This document shows, in pieces, positions 1 to 7,540 of a stretch of 55,730 nt of DNA. Position numbers and translations under genes: made by a program. Location: assembly GCA_934524965.1 (NCBI GenBank), contig CAKSYU010000009.1:1-55730 (forward strand). The letters run 5' to 3'. Position 1 is the first letter of the stretch. Every line of letters starts with the position of its first letter. A model generated the notes under the pieces. It saw nothing but the letters and a program-made list of their open reading frames with translations. It was not told where the DNA came from and did no database searches. The stretch is from an uncultured Angelakisella sp. (GTDB lineage Bacteria > Bacillota > Clostridia > Oscillospirales > Ruminococcaceae).

Positions 1-71
<71 letters not shown>

Positions 72-389
72 TAAAGAGTTACCGGTATAGATGCGTCTGG
101 CGCAAAGCCAGGCGCATCAACCGTTTCCGGACTTTTTCGAGCCCGGATTTCTTCTTTTGAACCATAGATTTTTATGGAGGTTTCGGAGCAACTGACCGGA
201 TTTGAACTGGAGGATCTTATGTCTTGGACAGTTTCTAACCTCCAGCGCCCTTTTAGAGAGGACTTATCTCTCAAAAAAAGCGGCATCATCGCAGAAAAAG
301 AATCACAAATATTTAGGCGTCGTTTTGTCGGCTTTGACAGCCGAAAAAGCGGCGCCCTTTTTCAATTTCTAAAAGGGCGCTGGCTGTAG
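72..389. other. Non-coding stretch after tRNA-Thr
   Basis: No gene is recognised here. A strong hairpin lies at 90-118 (GATGCGTCTGGC paired with GCCAGGCGCATC around GCAAA, one G-T wobble). It has no T-run, so it is more a tRNA 3' processing or stability hairpin than a clear terminator. A 71-codon open frame from 174 has no ribosome binding site and no recognisable domain. Confidence 0.5.
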
Positions 390-830
390 CGTCTGAAACG
401 GCAGACCGGAGAAGATCTCTCCGACCTTATTTTTTTACAACAGGCGGATCGCTCACATGGACACCCAAAACACACGGTGGACTTCTATTCCAAGATCAAG
501 GATCAGCCGGAGCATCCTTTCTCCACCTGCAACCACGGCAAGGGCTTCTACACCGATTTTGGAAAAGCCGGCAATTACATCTTTGATGGTACGACGATCA
601 GGGCGAAGGATTCCCGAAAGCAAGATCGCGGCGTGATCTACGAGCTGGAGTTTTACGACAGAGCGCAAAACATGGAGGAAACGATGATGGACAGAAAAAT
701 GGTAAATTTTATCAAGGAGCAGTATCCCCCCGGCACCGGTGAGCTCATCTGCATCAAGCGCGGCGAGAGTGGCTACTACCCCAGCGACTGGTCCACAAAC
801 GATCCAGCGCATAACCGTGAGATACTATAA
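390..830 (+). pseudogene. Chimeric remnant of mobile-element accessory genes
   Basis: An open frame without a usable start runs from 390 to a stop at 828-830. Its first part (with [18 protein letters not shown]) is not recognised. Inside it, a GGAGG site at 674-679 precedes ATG at 684, and the encoded [13 protein letters not shown] segment resembles, from memory, the start of DUF4314 proteins found on Clostridia conjugative elements. It then changes to [10 protein letters not shown]...NREI, which resembles the inner part of other conjugative-element accessory proteins, and stops. This looks like two or three truncated genes fused by deletion. A real short 48-residue product from 684 cannot be excluded. 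Confidence 0.45.
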
Positions 831-1554
831 CGGAGCCTGCCGCGGCGAACAGGGCGAAAGAGGACCCGTCGGGGAACAGGGCATACAGGGCAAGGTAGGA
901 CCGCAGGGTGTGCAGGGCGACCGAGGCTGTCCGGGACCGCAGGGGGAACAGGGCATTCCGGGACTCAAGGGCGAAAAGGTAGACCGCGGTGAGCGCGGGG
1001 AACAGGGGATTCAAGGGGAAAAGGGCGAGACCGGTGAAACGCCGGAGATCACCGTGGCGGAGGATACCCCGCTGAGCTACAAGCTGCGCTTTAAGACCGC
1101 GGAGCAGTCGCTTACCACCCCCAATCTTTTTGCCCCGTTTACCGAGTACCACGCCGATCTTTCCGCAACGGGCAGTACCCTTGCCATGCCGCTGAAGGAT
1201 CTTGTTCTCACTTATCAAAACACCTCCTCCACGGCGCTGCACATCACCATTGCGCCGCGGGAAACCGGCGCCGCCGTGCTGGTAGATGCCCGCCGCACCG
1301 CCATCTATAACGGCAGCACGGTGGAAACCACCACCCTAAACGGCGCCTTAGTTTCGGCACGCACCGTGCTGGATGAGATCGTCTATACCGCCTCACAGGA
1401 GACCCACAGCATGGTGATCCGCCAGCAGGACCCTGCCACCAAGCTGTGGTCGCTGTGCGAGATCCATTCCTTCCTTTCCGCCGGCGGTGCGCGCTGCTCC
1501 GTCAGTATCCGGTGGAGCGAATACGAAGTCTCCTACGAAGTCCCCGCCGTGTAA
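811..1554 (+). pseudogene. Collagen-like surface protein, 5' truncated
   Basis: The frame encodes 22 consecutive Gly-X-Y-type triplets (844-1041) followed by a ~165-residue C-terminal domain. This layout is typical of bacterial collagen-like exosporium or surface proteins, whose triple-helical stalk carries a trimeric tip. No start codon with a ribosome binding site exists; the nearest in-frame candidate is GTG at 817, and the reading frame overlaps the end of the preceding remnant. One triplet reads VDR instead of GDR (a GTA for GGA change), which would interrupt a triple helix. The C-terminal domain is otherwise intact up to its TAA. It is most likely a decayed gene whose 5' end was lost; expression from a remote start is possible. 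Confidence 0.6.
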
Positions 1555-1658
1555 AAGAAAAAACTGTCCCGCTCCTGTCATGCCGCGGCGGGAACGGGTA
1601 CCCTTTTGCCTGCTTTTGTGGTATGATAGTGCCAGCAAGCCAAAGGAGGCAAAAAAGA

Positions 1659-1835
1659 ATGGAATTGGAAATTCTGCGCGAAGCCGCCGCACAGGTGGAA
1701 CAGCAGCTGGATATTGATAACATCACGGTGGAGCGGGCGGTCTTTGGACTGTTTTTCTCCGGCGTCAAGCTCTCCGCCCGTGCCATGCCGCTTTTCGGCA
1801 GGGTCGATTTTTCCCCCGCGGCGTGTTATAATTAA
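1659..1835 (+). pseudogene. Truncated DUF364/DUF4213-type protein, N-terminal 58 residues
   Basis: A good AAAGGAGG site at 1643-1650 precedes ATG 1659. The product begins MELEILREAAAQVEQQLD and contains ITVERAVFGLFFSGVKLS, which resembles the N-terminal DUF4213 module of DUF364 'putative heavy-metal chelation' proteins (family recalled, not searched). Those proteins are normally 230-260 residues. Here the frame stops after 58, and the homologous part ends near residue 48. The tail runs into the promoter of sdaAB. It is read as a gene truncated by deletion that still has an intact translation start; the short peptide may be made but is unlikely to be functional. Confidence 0.55.
1824..1832 (+). 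promoter_or_regulatory. Extended -10 promoter for sdaAB-sdaAA
   Basis: TG-T-TATAAT lies 33 bases before the sdaAB start. The -35 region (TCGATT at 1804) is poor, as expected for an extended -10 promoter. The GAAAGGAGAAA ribosome binding site follows before ATG 1865. Confidence 0.6.
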
Positions 1836-1864
1836 AAACAGAGCATCGGAAAGGAGAAACCCTC

Positions 1865-2548
1865 ATGTCTACCGGCATTTTTGATATTATCGGACCCAAT
1901 ATGATAGGCCCCTCCAGCTCCCACACGGCTGGGGCGCTGCGCATCGCCTACCTTGCGGGGCGGCTGATCCACGGCGGCGCCAAACGGGTGGAATTTACCC
2001 TGTACGGCTCCTTTGCCCACACCTATCGGGGGCACGGCACCGACAGGGCGCTGCTGGCGGGGGTCATGGGCTTTGCCCCCGATGACCGCCGCATCAAAAA
2101 CTCCTTCGAAATCGCGGAGGAACGGGGCTTGCAGTATCAGTTCCATATCGATACCATCACCGAGGTGGCGCACCCCAATACCGTCGGCATTCTGTTGGCG
2201 GGTGCCGATGGACACGAGGTGCATGTGACCGGCGTTTCGGTGGGGGGCGGCAGCGTGCGGCTTCGGGAGCTGGACGGCGTGGAGATCGACCTTTCCGGCG
2301 AATACGATACCATTGTGGTAAAGCAGTATGATAAGCCCGGTGTGGTGGCGTTCATCACCAAAACACTCAGCGAAAACGGCGTCAATATCGCCTTTATGCG
2401 GCTTTACCGTGAAAATCGCGGCAAGATCGCCTATACCATCGTGGAAGCTGACCAGCCCATTCACCGCGAAACGGTGCGGACGATTTTTGAGCACCCCGAT
2501 ATCGTTGCGGCAAGACGCATCACCCCAAGGGAGGAGACCGACCGATGA
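1865..2548 (+). CDS. sdaAB: L-serine dehydratase, beta subunit
   Basis: This is the beta subunit of the two-subunit, iron-sulfur L-serine ammonia-lyase that converts serine to pyruvate and ammonia in the cytoplasm. The 227-residue product starts with MSTGIFDIIGPNMIGPSSSH; the GPSSSHTAGA motif at residues 15-24 is typical of the family. An ACT-type domain (from about residue 147, with YDKPGVVAFITKTLSENGVN) closes the protein and probably senses an amino acid. The start has a GAAAGGAG site 6-8 bases upstream. The stop overlaps the sdaAA start as ATGA, so the two subunits are translationally coupled. Length and order match the Bacillus/Clostridium type enzyme. Confidence 0.95.
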   Translation: MSTGIFDIIGPNMIGPSSSHTAGALRIAYLAGRLIHGGAKRVEFTLYGSFAHTYRGHGTDRALLAGVMGFAPDDRRIKNSFEIAEERGLQYQFHIDTITEVAHPNTVGILLAGADGHEVHVTGVSVGGGSVRLRELDGVEIDLSGEYDTIVVKQYDKPGVVAFITKTLSENGVNIAFMRLYRENRGKIAYTIVEADQPIHRETVRTIFEHPDIVAARRITPREETDR

Positions 2549-3444
2549 AAACCAATACCACCACCGCCGCAAAGCTCTTAGCCGCCGTGCGGCAGGAAAA
2601 CCTTACACTGCCGCAGGTCATGCTGCGGCGGGAGCAGGAACAAAATGAGACCCCACCGGAAACGGTTTACGAAAAGCTGGGTGCTGCCTATGCCATTATG
2701 CGGCAGGCGGTAGAGGAAAGCCTGAAGGAGCCGCACCAAACGATGGGCGGTCTCATCGGCGGCGAAGCCATCAAGCTGCGGGAATACCGGCGGCAGGGCA
2801 AAAACCTCTGCGGCGAGACGGTTTCCCGCGCTATCTGCTACGCCATGGGCGTTCTGGAGGTCAGTGCCTCAATGGGACTCATCGTGGCGGCGCCGACGGC
2901 AGGCGCTTCCGGTGTGCTGCCGGGGGTGCTTATCGCCCTGCAGCAGCAGTATGACCTGCCGGAGCGGGAGATGCTGGACGCCCTGCTGGTGGCTTCCGCC
3001 ATCGGCGTGGTGGTGGCGGAAAACGCCGGCATCAGCGGGGCGGCGGGCGGCTGTCAGGCGGAGGTAGGCACCGCCAGTGCCATGGCGGCGGGCGCCGCCG
3101 TTTATCTGCGGGGCGGCACCCCGGAGGATTGCTTTGCCGCCGCGGGACTGGCGATCCAGAATATGCTGGGGCTGGTGTGCGACCCCATCGCCGGCTTGGT
3201 GGAGGCGCCCTGCCAGGCACGCAACGCCGCGGGAGCCTCCAATGCCCTTGTTTCCGCCGAGCTGGTGCTGGCGGGCGTGCCGGAGGTCATTCCCTTTGAC
3301 GAGGTGGTGGAGGCGATGCGGCAGGTGGGCAGCGCCCTGCCGGAAAGTCTGCGGGAGACCGCATTGGGCGGCATTGCCGCGACGCCCACTGCCGGAAAGC
3401 TGGCGCAAAAGACCGGCTGCGGCAGCTGCCGTGGCTGCGGCTGA
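2545..3444 (+). CDS. sdaAA: L-serine dehydratase, alpha subunit (4Fe-4S)
   Basis: This is the catalytic alpha subunit, 299 residues, coupled to sdaAB by a 4-base overlap. The core holds VAAPTAGASGVLPG, the glycine-rich substrate loop, and LVCDPIAGLVEAPCQARN, which carries cysteines used by this family for the oxygen-sensitive [4Fe-4S] cluster. The C-terminus KTGCGSCRGCG is rich in cysteine, as in homologues from anaerobes. Together with SdaAB it deaminates L-serine to pyruvate, feeding amino-acid fermentation. No terminator is obvious directly downstream; a separate promoter follows for the next gene. Confidence 0.95.
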   Translation: MKTNTTTAAKLLAAVRQENLTLPQVMLRREQEQNETPPETVYEKLGAAYAIMRQAVEESLKEPHQTMGGLIGGEAIKLREYRRQGKNLCGETVSRAICYAMGVLEVSASMGLIVAAPTAGASGVLPGVLIALQQQYDLPEREMLDALLVASAIGVVVAENAGISGAAGGCQAEVGTASAMAAGAAVYLRGGTPEDCFAAAGLAIQNMLGLVCDPIAGLVEAPCQARNAAGASNALVSAELVLAGVPEVIPFDEVVEAMRQVGSALPESLRETALGGIAATPTAGKLAQKTGCGSCRGCG

Positions 3445-3544
3445 AAATAGCCAGAACGCCGCAGAATATCCAGTAAAAGCGGGGCAATTTGCCCGCGACC
3501 GGAAAACAATTCGTAAACGGTTTGTAAATTCTGTGCCGCTGTTC

Positions 3545-3573
3545 TTGCAGTTTTTATCCGGTTCGGCTATGAT
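3545..3573 (+). promoter_or_regulatory. Sigma-A promoter for zinc-ribbon protein gene
   Basis: TTGCAG (3545-3550), a 17-base spacer and TATGAT (3568-3573) lie about 40 bases before the start codon at 3615. Confidence 0.7.
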
Positions 3574-3614
3574 ATACTACAGTTACAAAAATGAACCGGA
3601 AAGGGGAGCAGAAT

Positions 3615-4007
3615 ATGCGGGATTGGTTTCGCCGGCTGATGATGGGGCGCTACGGAGTAGACCAGCTGACCTGGGTGCTGCTGGTGCTGTCGCTCATTCT
3701 TTCGCTGTGCGGCGGCATTTTCCGCTCCAATGTTCTGCGCATTCTGTGCTGGGCAGTGCTTATCGTGTGCTATCTGCGCATCTTTTCCCGCAATATTTAC
3801 GCCCGCCAACAGGAAAACCAGAAGCTGCTGCAATTCTGGTGGAAGCTGAAAAACGGCAAGGCGAACCGCCCTACCCGTGAGCAGCGCAAAAACTACAAGG
3901 TTTTCAGCTGCCCCACCTGCAAGCAGAAGCTGCGGGTACCGCGCGGCAAAGGTAAGATCAGTATCAGCTGCCCCAAATGCGGGACGAGCTTCATCAAGAA
4001 AACTTAA
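3615..4007 (+). CDS. Two-TM protein with C-terminal zinc ribbon
   Basis: The start at 3615 (MRDWFRRLMMGRYGVDQLTW) is chosen over an ATG at 3591 because AAGGGGAGC sits just before it. The 130-residue product has two adjacent membrane segments (about residues 15-33 and 36-54) and a basic linker. It ends in a zinc ribbon of the CPTC...CPKC type (CPTCKQKLRVPRGKG and ISCPKCGTSF). Such zinc ribbons are common at the ends of small bacterial membrane proteins of unknown role. The likely topology is both termini in the cytoplasm with the ribbon inside. No partner gene is adjacent: sdaAA lies upstream behind its own promoter and a terminator follows. Function unknown. Confidence 0.8.
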   Translation: MRDWFRRLMMGRYGVDQLTWVLLVLSLILSLCGGIFRSNVLRILCWAVLIVCYLRIFSRNIYARQQENQKLLQFWWKLKNGKANRPTREQRKNYKVFSCPTCKQKLRVPRGKGKISISCPKCGTSFIKKT

Positions 4008-4010
4008 AGG

Positions 4011-4038
4011 AAAAGGGCTTCCATGGGGGCTCTTTTTT
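4011..4038 (+). terminator. Rho-independent terminator
   Basis: An 11-12 bp stem, AAAAGGGCTTCC with GGGGGCTCTTTT including G-T wobbles, runs into a six-T run directly after the zinc-ribbon gene. Confidence 0.7.
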
Positions 4039-4438
4039 GTTGCCCCTCGCGGGCGGGGGCAGGTGCGCGGGCGCGCGTGTGATAACTATTCTGTTTTCAA
4101 GGTGCAGTTGAGTAAGCCCCCAATTTATCGAGGGGGCTTAGGTTAGCGGCTGACCCCCTGTTTCTCGTTGAGGGTCGGTCGCATTTTCTTATTTATCGTT
4201 AACGATGAGAAGTCCTCTCACTAATACGGACAAAAACGGGGAAATTTGCAGTGAAAGTGTTGAATTCGCACAAAGTTTCATAAAAAGTTTACGGGTTTGG
4301 GAAATGGTGGGAGGTTTGGGGGCGTAAAAAGCCCCCTCGCCCTTTAGGGGAGGGGGTTGGGGGTGGGGTGCGGACTTGTTTTCAAATGGATATTGCAAAC
4401 AGCAAGAAGGACTTGCAGCATAAGGGGCGACTGACTGC
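4039..4438. other. Gene-free stretch with several palindromes
   Basis: No gene is seen. The stretch holds a hairpin TAAGCCCCC/GGGGGCTTA (4113-4140) and a perfect 12-bp palindrome ATCGTTAACGAT (4195-4206). It also has a pyrimidine/purine hairpin near 4332-4352 (GCCCCCTCGCCC...GGGGAGGGGG). On the reverse strand at about 4086-4105, GCACCTTGAAAACAGAATAG resembles the box upstream of Clostridia 16S/23S rRNA genes, but no rRNA gene is present. Confidence 0.4.
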
Positions 4439-4773
4439 AAAGTATTAGCCCACTAATGGCATAGTCCCCCTCCTTTGAGGAGGGGAGAGGGGTGGTGGTT
4501 CGCCCTTCGCGCTCCAGCGCGCGGGCGATAAAAATGCGTCGCAGACACTTTTTGAGCGCATCTGCGCGCAGTACGGATTTGTTTTTCTGTGCCAGCAGAA
4601 AAACAATATCCGTATCCAGCGCAGCCAAGCGATGCGGGTTTTTAGGGCAGCAGCCCTAAAACGCTTTTGGGTACTTTTGGCGGGTCAAAAGTACCACCCC
4701 CGCCGGTAGGCGGAGATACAGACTAAGCTATAATTAAAACTTTGCCCCGCCGACAGGCGAGATGGGACTAAGT
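4439..4773 (+). repeat. Long structured intergenic repeat, copy A
   Basis: This is one of three related ~300-bp non-coding elements in the window (B at 26774, C at 30244), all in the same orientation. Shared blocks in order are: CCCCTCC...GGAGGGG, GGTGGTGGTTCGCC, a short GC hairpin with loop CTCCA, the block ATAAAAATGCGTCGCAGAC, a central module, a T/C-rich hairpin closing AGGGC/GCCCT, GGTACTTTTGGCGGG...CAAAAGTACC, and CCGCCGGTAGGCGG...AGGCGAGA. In copy A the central module is a different long hairpin (about 4569-4616) from that in B and C. It lies between two convergent genes. Confidence 0.85.
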
Positions 4774-4781
4774 CATAGAAC

Positions 4782-4825
4782 GGGTCGCGGTGCGCGGGTG
4801 CGGGAGATAGATTTTCCGAGAGGAA
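4782..4825 (+). repeat. Satellite module of the long repeat (A')
   Basis: GGTCGCGGTGCGCGGGTGCG followed by GGAGATAGATTTTCCGAG closely matches 30188-30230, which lies just before copy C rather than after it. It is therefore a separate module that travels with the long repeat in either position. Confidence 0.6.
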
Positions 4826-4859
4826 ACAAAAAGAAAAGAGCTGCCCCGCAGGACAGCTC
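4825..4859 (-). terminator. Terminator of phospho-sugar mutase gene
   Basis: On the reverse strand, GAGCTGTCC and GGGCAGCTC pair around TGCG and run into TTTTCTTTTTG, 24 bases after the stop codon. Confidence 0.8.
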
Positions 4860-4882
4860 CTTGAAAGAACAGAAATATGCTG

Positions 4883-6595
4883 TTACAGCCCCAGCCAGCT
4901 TTCCACCGAGGATCGGATCTCGCTGTAGGCGGTCTGTGCCTCGGCGCGGTCGGAAGCGCGCAGAGAATAGTAGAATTTGAGCTTCGGCTCGGTGCCGCTG
5001 GGACGGGCAACGAGACTGCCCTCCTTGCCAAAGCGGAATTCCATGACATTGGAGGCGGGAAGTCCGGTGGGGGTCTCTCCCTCGCCGTCCTCATAGCGCA
5101 GCCCTGCCTCGTAATCGGTGTGACCGGTAACGGCGCGGCTGCCGATGACAAAGGGCAGCTCGGTACGCAGCTTCTGCATCAGCGCCGCCATCTTCTCCAT
5201 GCCGTCGCTGCCGGGGAAGGTGTAGCTATCCACCTTGTTGAAGTAGTAGCCGTACTGCGCGTACAGGTCGTCCAGCGCCTCGCCCAGGTTCTTGCCCTGC
5301 CCCTTGTACCATGCCGCCATTTCACAGATGAGCATGGAAGCCACTACGGCGTCCTTATCCCGGACATAACCGCCGGAAAGGTAGCCGTAGCTTTCCTCAA
5401 AGCCGAAGAGGAAGCGCTCGGGGTGACCCTCGGCTTCCAGATGGGCGATCTGCTCGCCGATGTACTTAAAGCCGGTGAGCACCTGCCGCATCTCCACGCC
5501 GTAGTGGGCGGCGACGGCGTCGCTCATGGTGGTGGAAACGATGCTGCGCACCGCCACGGGGTTTTCCGGCATCTTGTGAAGCTCCAGACGGGTGCGGCAG
5601 ATATAATCCAGCAGCAGCACGCCCATCTCGTTGCCGGAGATGAGGCGCGGCGCACCGTTTTGCAGCACAGCGGTGCCGACGCGGTCACTATCGGGATCGG
5701 TGGCGAGCAGCAGATCGGCGCCCAGCTTTTCGCAAAGGTTCAGCCCCAGCTGCATCGCTTCCAGAATTTCGGGATTGGGGTAGGGACAGGTGGGAAAGTC
5801 GCCGTCGGGCTTTTCCTGCTCCGGCACCACGGTGATATCGGTGTGACCCATGCGCTTCAGGACGGTCATCACCGGCACCAGACCGGAGCCGTTGAGGGGA
5901 GTATAGACCAGCCGCAGCCCGGCAGTCTTGCCCAGCTCCGGACGCAGCGCCTGCGCCATTACTGCGGCATAGTAGCGCTCAATGAGGGCATTGTCAATGT
6001 ATTCGATGGTGCCGGCGGCAAGCGCTTCCTCAAAATCCACCAGCTTTACGTCATCAAAAATATCGGTCTTTTCGATCTCGGCGGAAACGGCGGCTGCCAC
6101 CTCGCCGGAGATCTGCGCGCCATCGGCGGCGTAAGCCTTATAGCCGTTGTAGCGGGCGGGGTTGTGGCTGGCAGTGACCATCACGCCGCCCTCGCAGCGG
6201 CGGTCCAGCACCGCAAAAGACAGGGCGGGGGTGGGCATCAGGTGGGGATAAAGATAGACCTTGATGCCGTTGGCGGCAAGCACCCGTGCCGTTTCCCGTG
6301 CAAAAACATCGCTTTTGTGACGGCTGTCGTAGGAGATGGCGGCGCTTGGGGTCTTATTCTGGGTCAGCAAATAAGCGGCAAAGCCTTGCGTTGCCTGTCG
6401 GACGGTGTAGATGTTCATACGGTTGGTGCCGGCACCCAACTCACCGCGCAGCCCGCCGGTGCCGAATTCCAGCGAGCGGTAAAAACGCTCATGCACCTCT
6501 TTTTCCTCATTGCGGATTGAGAGCAGCTCGGCGGAAAGCTCGGGGTCGGTGACCTCCTCCAGCCAGCGGCGCAGCTCGGTCTGTTCCTTACTCAT
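4883..6595 (-). CDS. pgcA: Phosphoglucomutase/phosphomannomutase (phospho-sugar mutase)
   Basis: This cytoplasmic enzyme of the alpha-D-phosphohexomutase family interconverts sugar 1- and 6-phosphates, supplying glucose-1-phosphate for cell-surface glycolipid and polysaccharide synthesis. The 570-residue length matches Bacillus PgcA. Visible motifs are the phosphoserine loop TASHNP (catalytic Ser about residue 143), the metal loop TDPDSDR near residue 300, the sugar-binding FGFEESYGY and the C-terminal phosphate-binding RPSGTEPKLK. The start at 6595 is preferred over an ATG two codons upstream because it sits 8 bases from GAAAGGAG. A strong sigma-A promoter precedes it and a terminator follows, so it is monocistronic. 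Confidence 0.93.
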   Translation of the reverse strand: MSKEQTELRRWLEEVTDPELSAELLSIRNEEKEVHERFYRSLEFGTGGLRGELGAGTNRMNIYTVRQATQGFAAYLLTQNKTPSAAISYDSRHKSDVFARETARVLAANGIKVYLYPHLMPTPALSFAVLDRRCEGGVMVTASHNPARYNGYKAYAADGAQISGEVAAAVSAEIEKTDIFDDVKLVDFEEALAAGTIEYIDNALIERYYAAVMAQALRPELGKTAGLRLVYTPLNGSGLVPVMTVLKRMGHTDITVVPEQEKPDGDFPTCPYPNPEILEAMQLGLNLCEKLGADLLLATDPDSDRVGTAVLQNGAPRLISGNEMGVLLLDYICRTRLELHKMPENPVAVRSIVSTTMSDAVAAHYGVEMRQVLTGFKYIGEQIAHLEAEGHPERFLFGFEESYGYLSGGYVRDKDAVVASMLICEMAAWYKGQGKNLGEALDDLYAQYGYYFNKVDSYTFPGSDGMEKMAALMQKLRTELPFVIGSRAVTGHTDYEAGLRYEDGEGETPTGLPASNVMEFRFGKEGSLVARPSGTEPKLKFYYSLRASDRAEAQTAYSEIRSSVESWLGL

Positions 6596-6629
6596 ATACA
6601 TTGCTCCTTTCGGATACTTTTCTGTCTCC

Positions 6630-6658
6630 ATAATAGTCAAAATGGGGCGGGCTGTCAA
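6630..6658 (-). promoter_or_regulatory. Sigma-A promoter for phospho-sugar mutase
   Basis: On the reverse strand, TTGACA (6653-6658), a 17-base spacer and TATTAT (6630-6635) form a near-consensus promoter 35 bases from the start codon. Confidence 0.85.
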
Positions 6659-6679
6659 TCCGGAAAAAGGGGCGAAACC

Positions 6680-6708
6680 TTGCGGCGGCGGGGCAGGCGT
6701 GGTAAGAT
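6680..6708 (+). promoter_or_regulatory. Promoter for the ferredoxin gene pair
   Basis: TTGCGG, a 17-base spacer and an extended -10, TGG-TAAGAT, lie 44 bases before GTG 6752. It is divergent from the mutase promoter. Confidence 0.65.
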
Positions 6709-6751
6709 GGGAACAGGAGAACGAACCGCAGGCGGCAAAGGAGGAGCGACC

Positions 6752-7540
6752 GTGAATTATTGTGTTTATTTCAGCCCGACCGGTACGACGGAGAGAATGG
6801 TGAAATATGCCGGTGAGCGGCTGGGCTGCACCGAAAACATCGACCTGTGCAGAACCGACCTGCCCCATTACAGCATGGGCAGGGAGGAGCTGTGCGTGGT
6901 AGGGGTGCCGTCTTTCGGCGGGCGGGTCCCGCTGACCGCTGCGGAACGGCTGCAAAGGCTGCGGGGCGACCGGACACCGGCGCTGCTGATCGTGACCTAC
7001 GGCGGGCGGGCCTATGAGGACACGCTGCGGGAGCTGAAGGACACACTGGAGACACGGGGCTTTTGGTGCCTTGGCGCGGCTGCCATGGTGACGGAGCACT
7101 CCATTGCCCGCGAGATAGAAGCGGGGCGACCGAGCGCGGCGGACTATAGGGAGCTGGCACGCTTCCTGACCGAAGCAAAAGACCGCCTGCGGGGAGAACC
7201 GATATCCGTGCGGGTGCCGGGGAACGACCCCTACAAGGAATACAAGGTGCTGCCGATGGGTATTCGCACCGCAGAGGACTGCATGAGGTGCGGGCGTTGT
7301 GCCGGGGGCTGCCCTGCCGGAGCGATCCCGACCGACGACCCGCGGCAGACTGATGCGGAAAAGTGCATCTCCTGTATGCGGTGCGTTACGCTGTGCCCTG
7401 CCCATGCCAGAAGCGCCGACCCCGAAAAGGTGCGCATGATAGGGCAGAAGCTGAAGGCGATCTGCCCGCCGGATAAGCCGAATGAGTTTTTTGAGATTGC
7501 TTTTGAAAGCAAGGAACAGCATAGAGGGACAACAGTATGA
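6752..7540 (+). CDS. EFR1-type flavodoxin-ferredoxin protein
   Basis: The 262-residue product fuses a flavodoxin-like N-terminal half to a C-terminal 2[4Fe-4S] ferredoxin. The N-terminal YFSPTGTTERMV is the FMN phosphate-binding loop. The C-terminal cluster ligands are CMRCGRCAGGCPAG and CISCMRCVTLCPAH. EFR1-family proteins are presumed cytoplasmic electron carriers in anaerobes; the partner is not defined. The start is GTG at 6752, 7 bases after AAAGGAGG. The stop overlaps the next gene as ATGA, so it is coupled to a membrane Fe-S protein. The pair may move electrons between a soluble flavin/Fe-S carrier and the membrane. Confidence 0.85.
   Translation: MNYCVYFSPTGTTERMVKYAGERLGCTENIDLCRTDLPHYSMGREELCVVGVPSFGGRVPLTAAERLQRLRGDRTPALLIVTYGGRAYEDTLRELKDTLETRGFWCLGAAAMVTEHSIAREIEAGRPSAADYRELARFLTEAKDRLRGEPISVRVPGNDPYKEYKVLPMGIRTAEDCMRCGRCAGGCPAGAIPTDDPRQTDAEKCISCMRCVTLCPAHARSADPEKVRMIGQKLKAICPPDKPNEFFEIAFESKEQHRGTTV

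Noticed and set aside
174..389. 71-codon frame after tRNA-Thr
   Set aside because: No ribosome binding site, no recognisable domain, and it sits in decayed sequence.
4344..4628. Reverse-strand frame inside repeat copy A (and similar frames in copies B and C)
   Set aside because: Similar frames in B and C come only from the shared repeat sequence; the variation follows stem pairing, not codons.
4877..6520. 547-codon open frame antisense to the phospho-sugar mutase
   Set aside because: It is an artefact of GC-rich codons on the opposite strand; there is no domain and no ribosome binding site, while the mutase frame has all family motifs.
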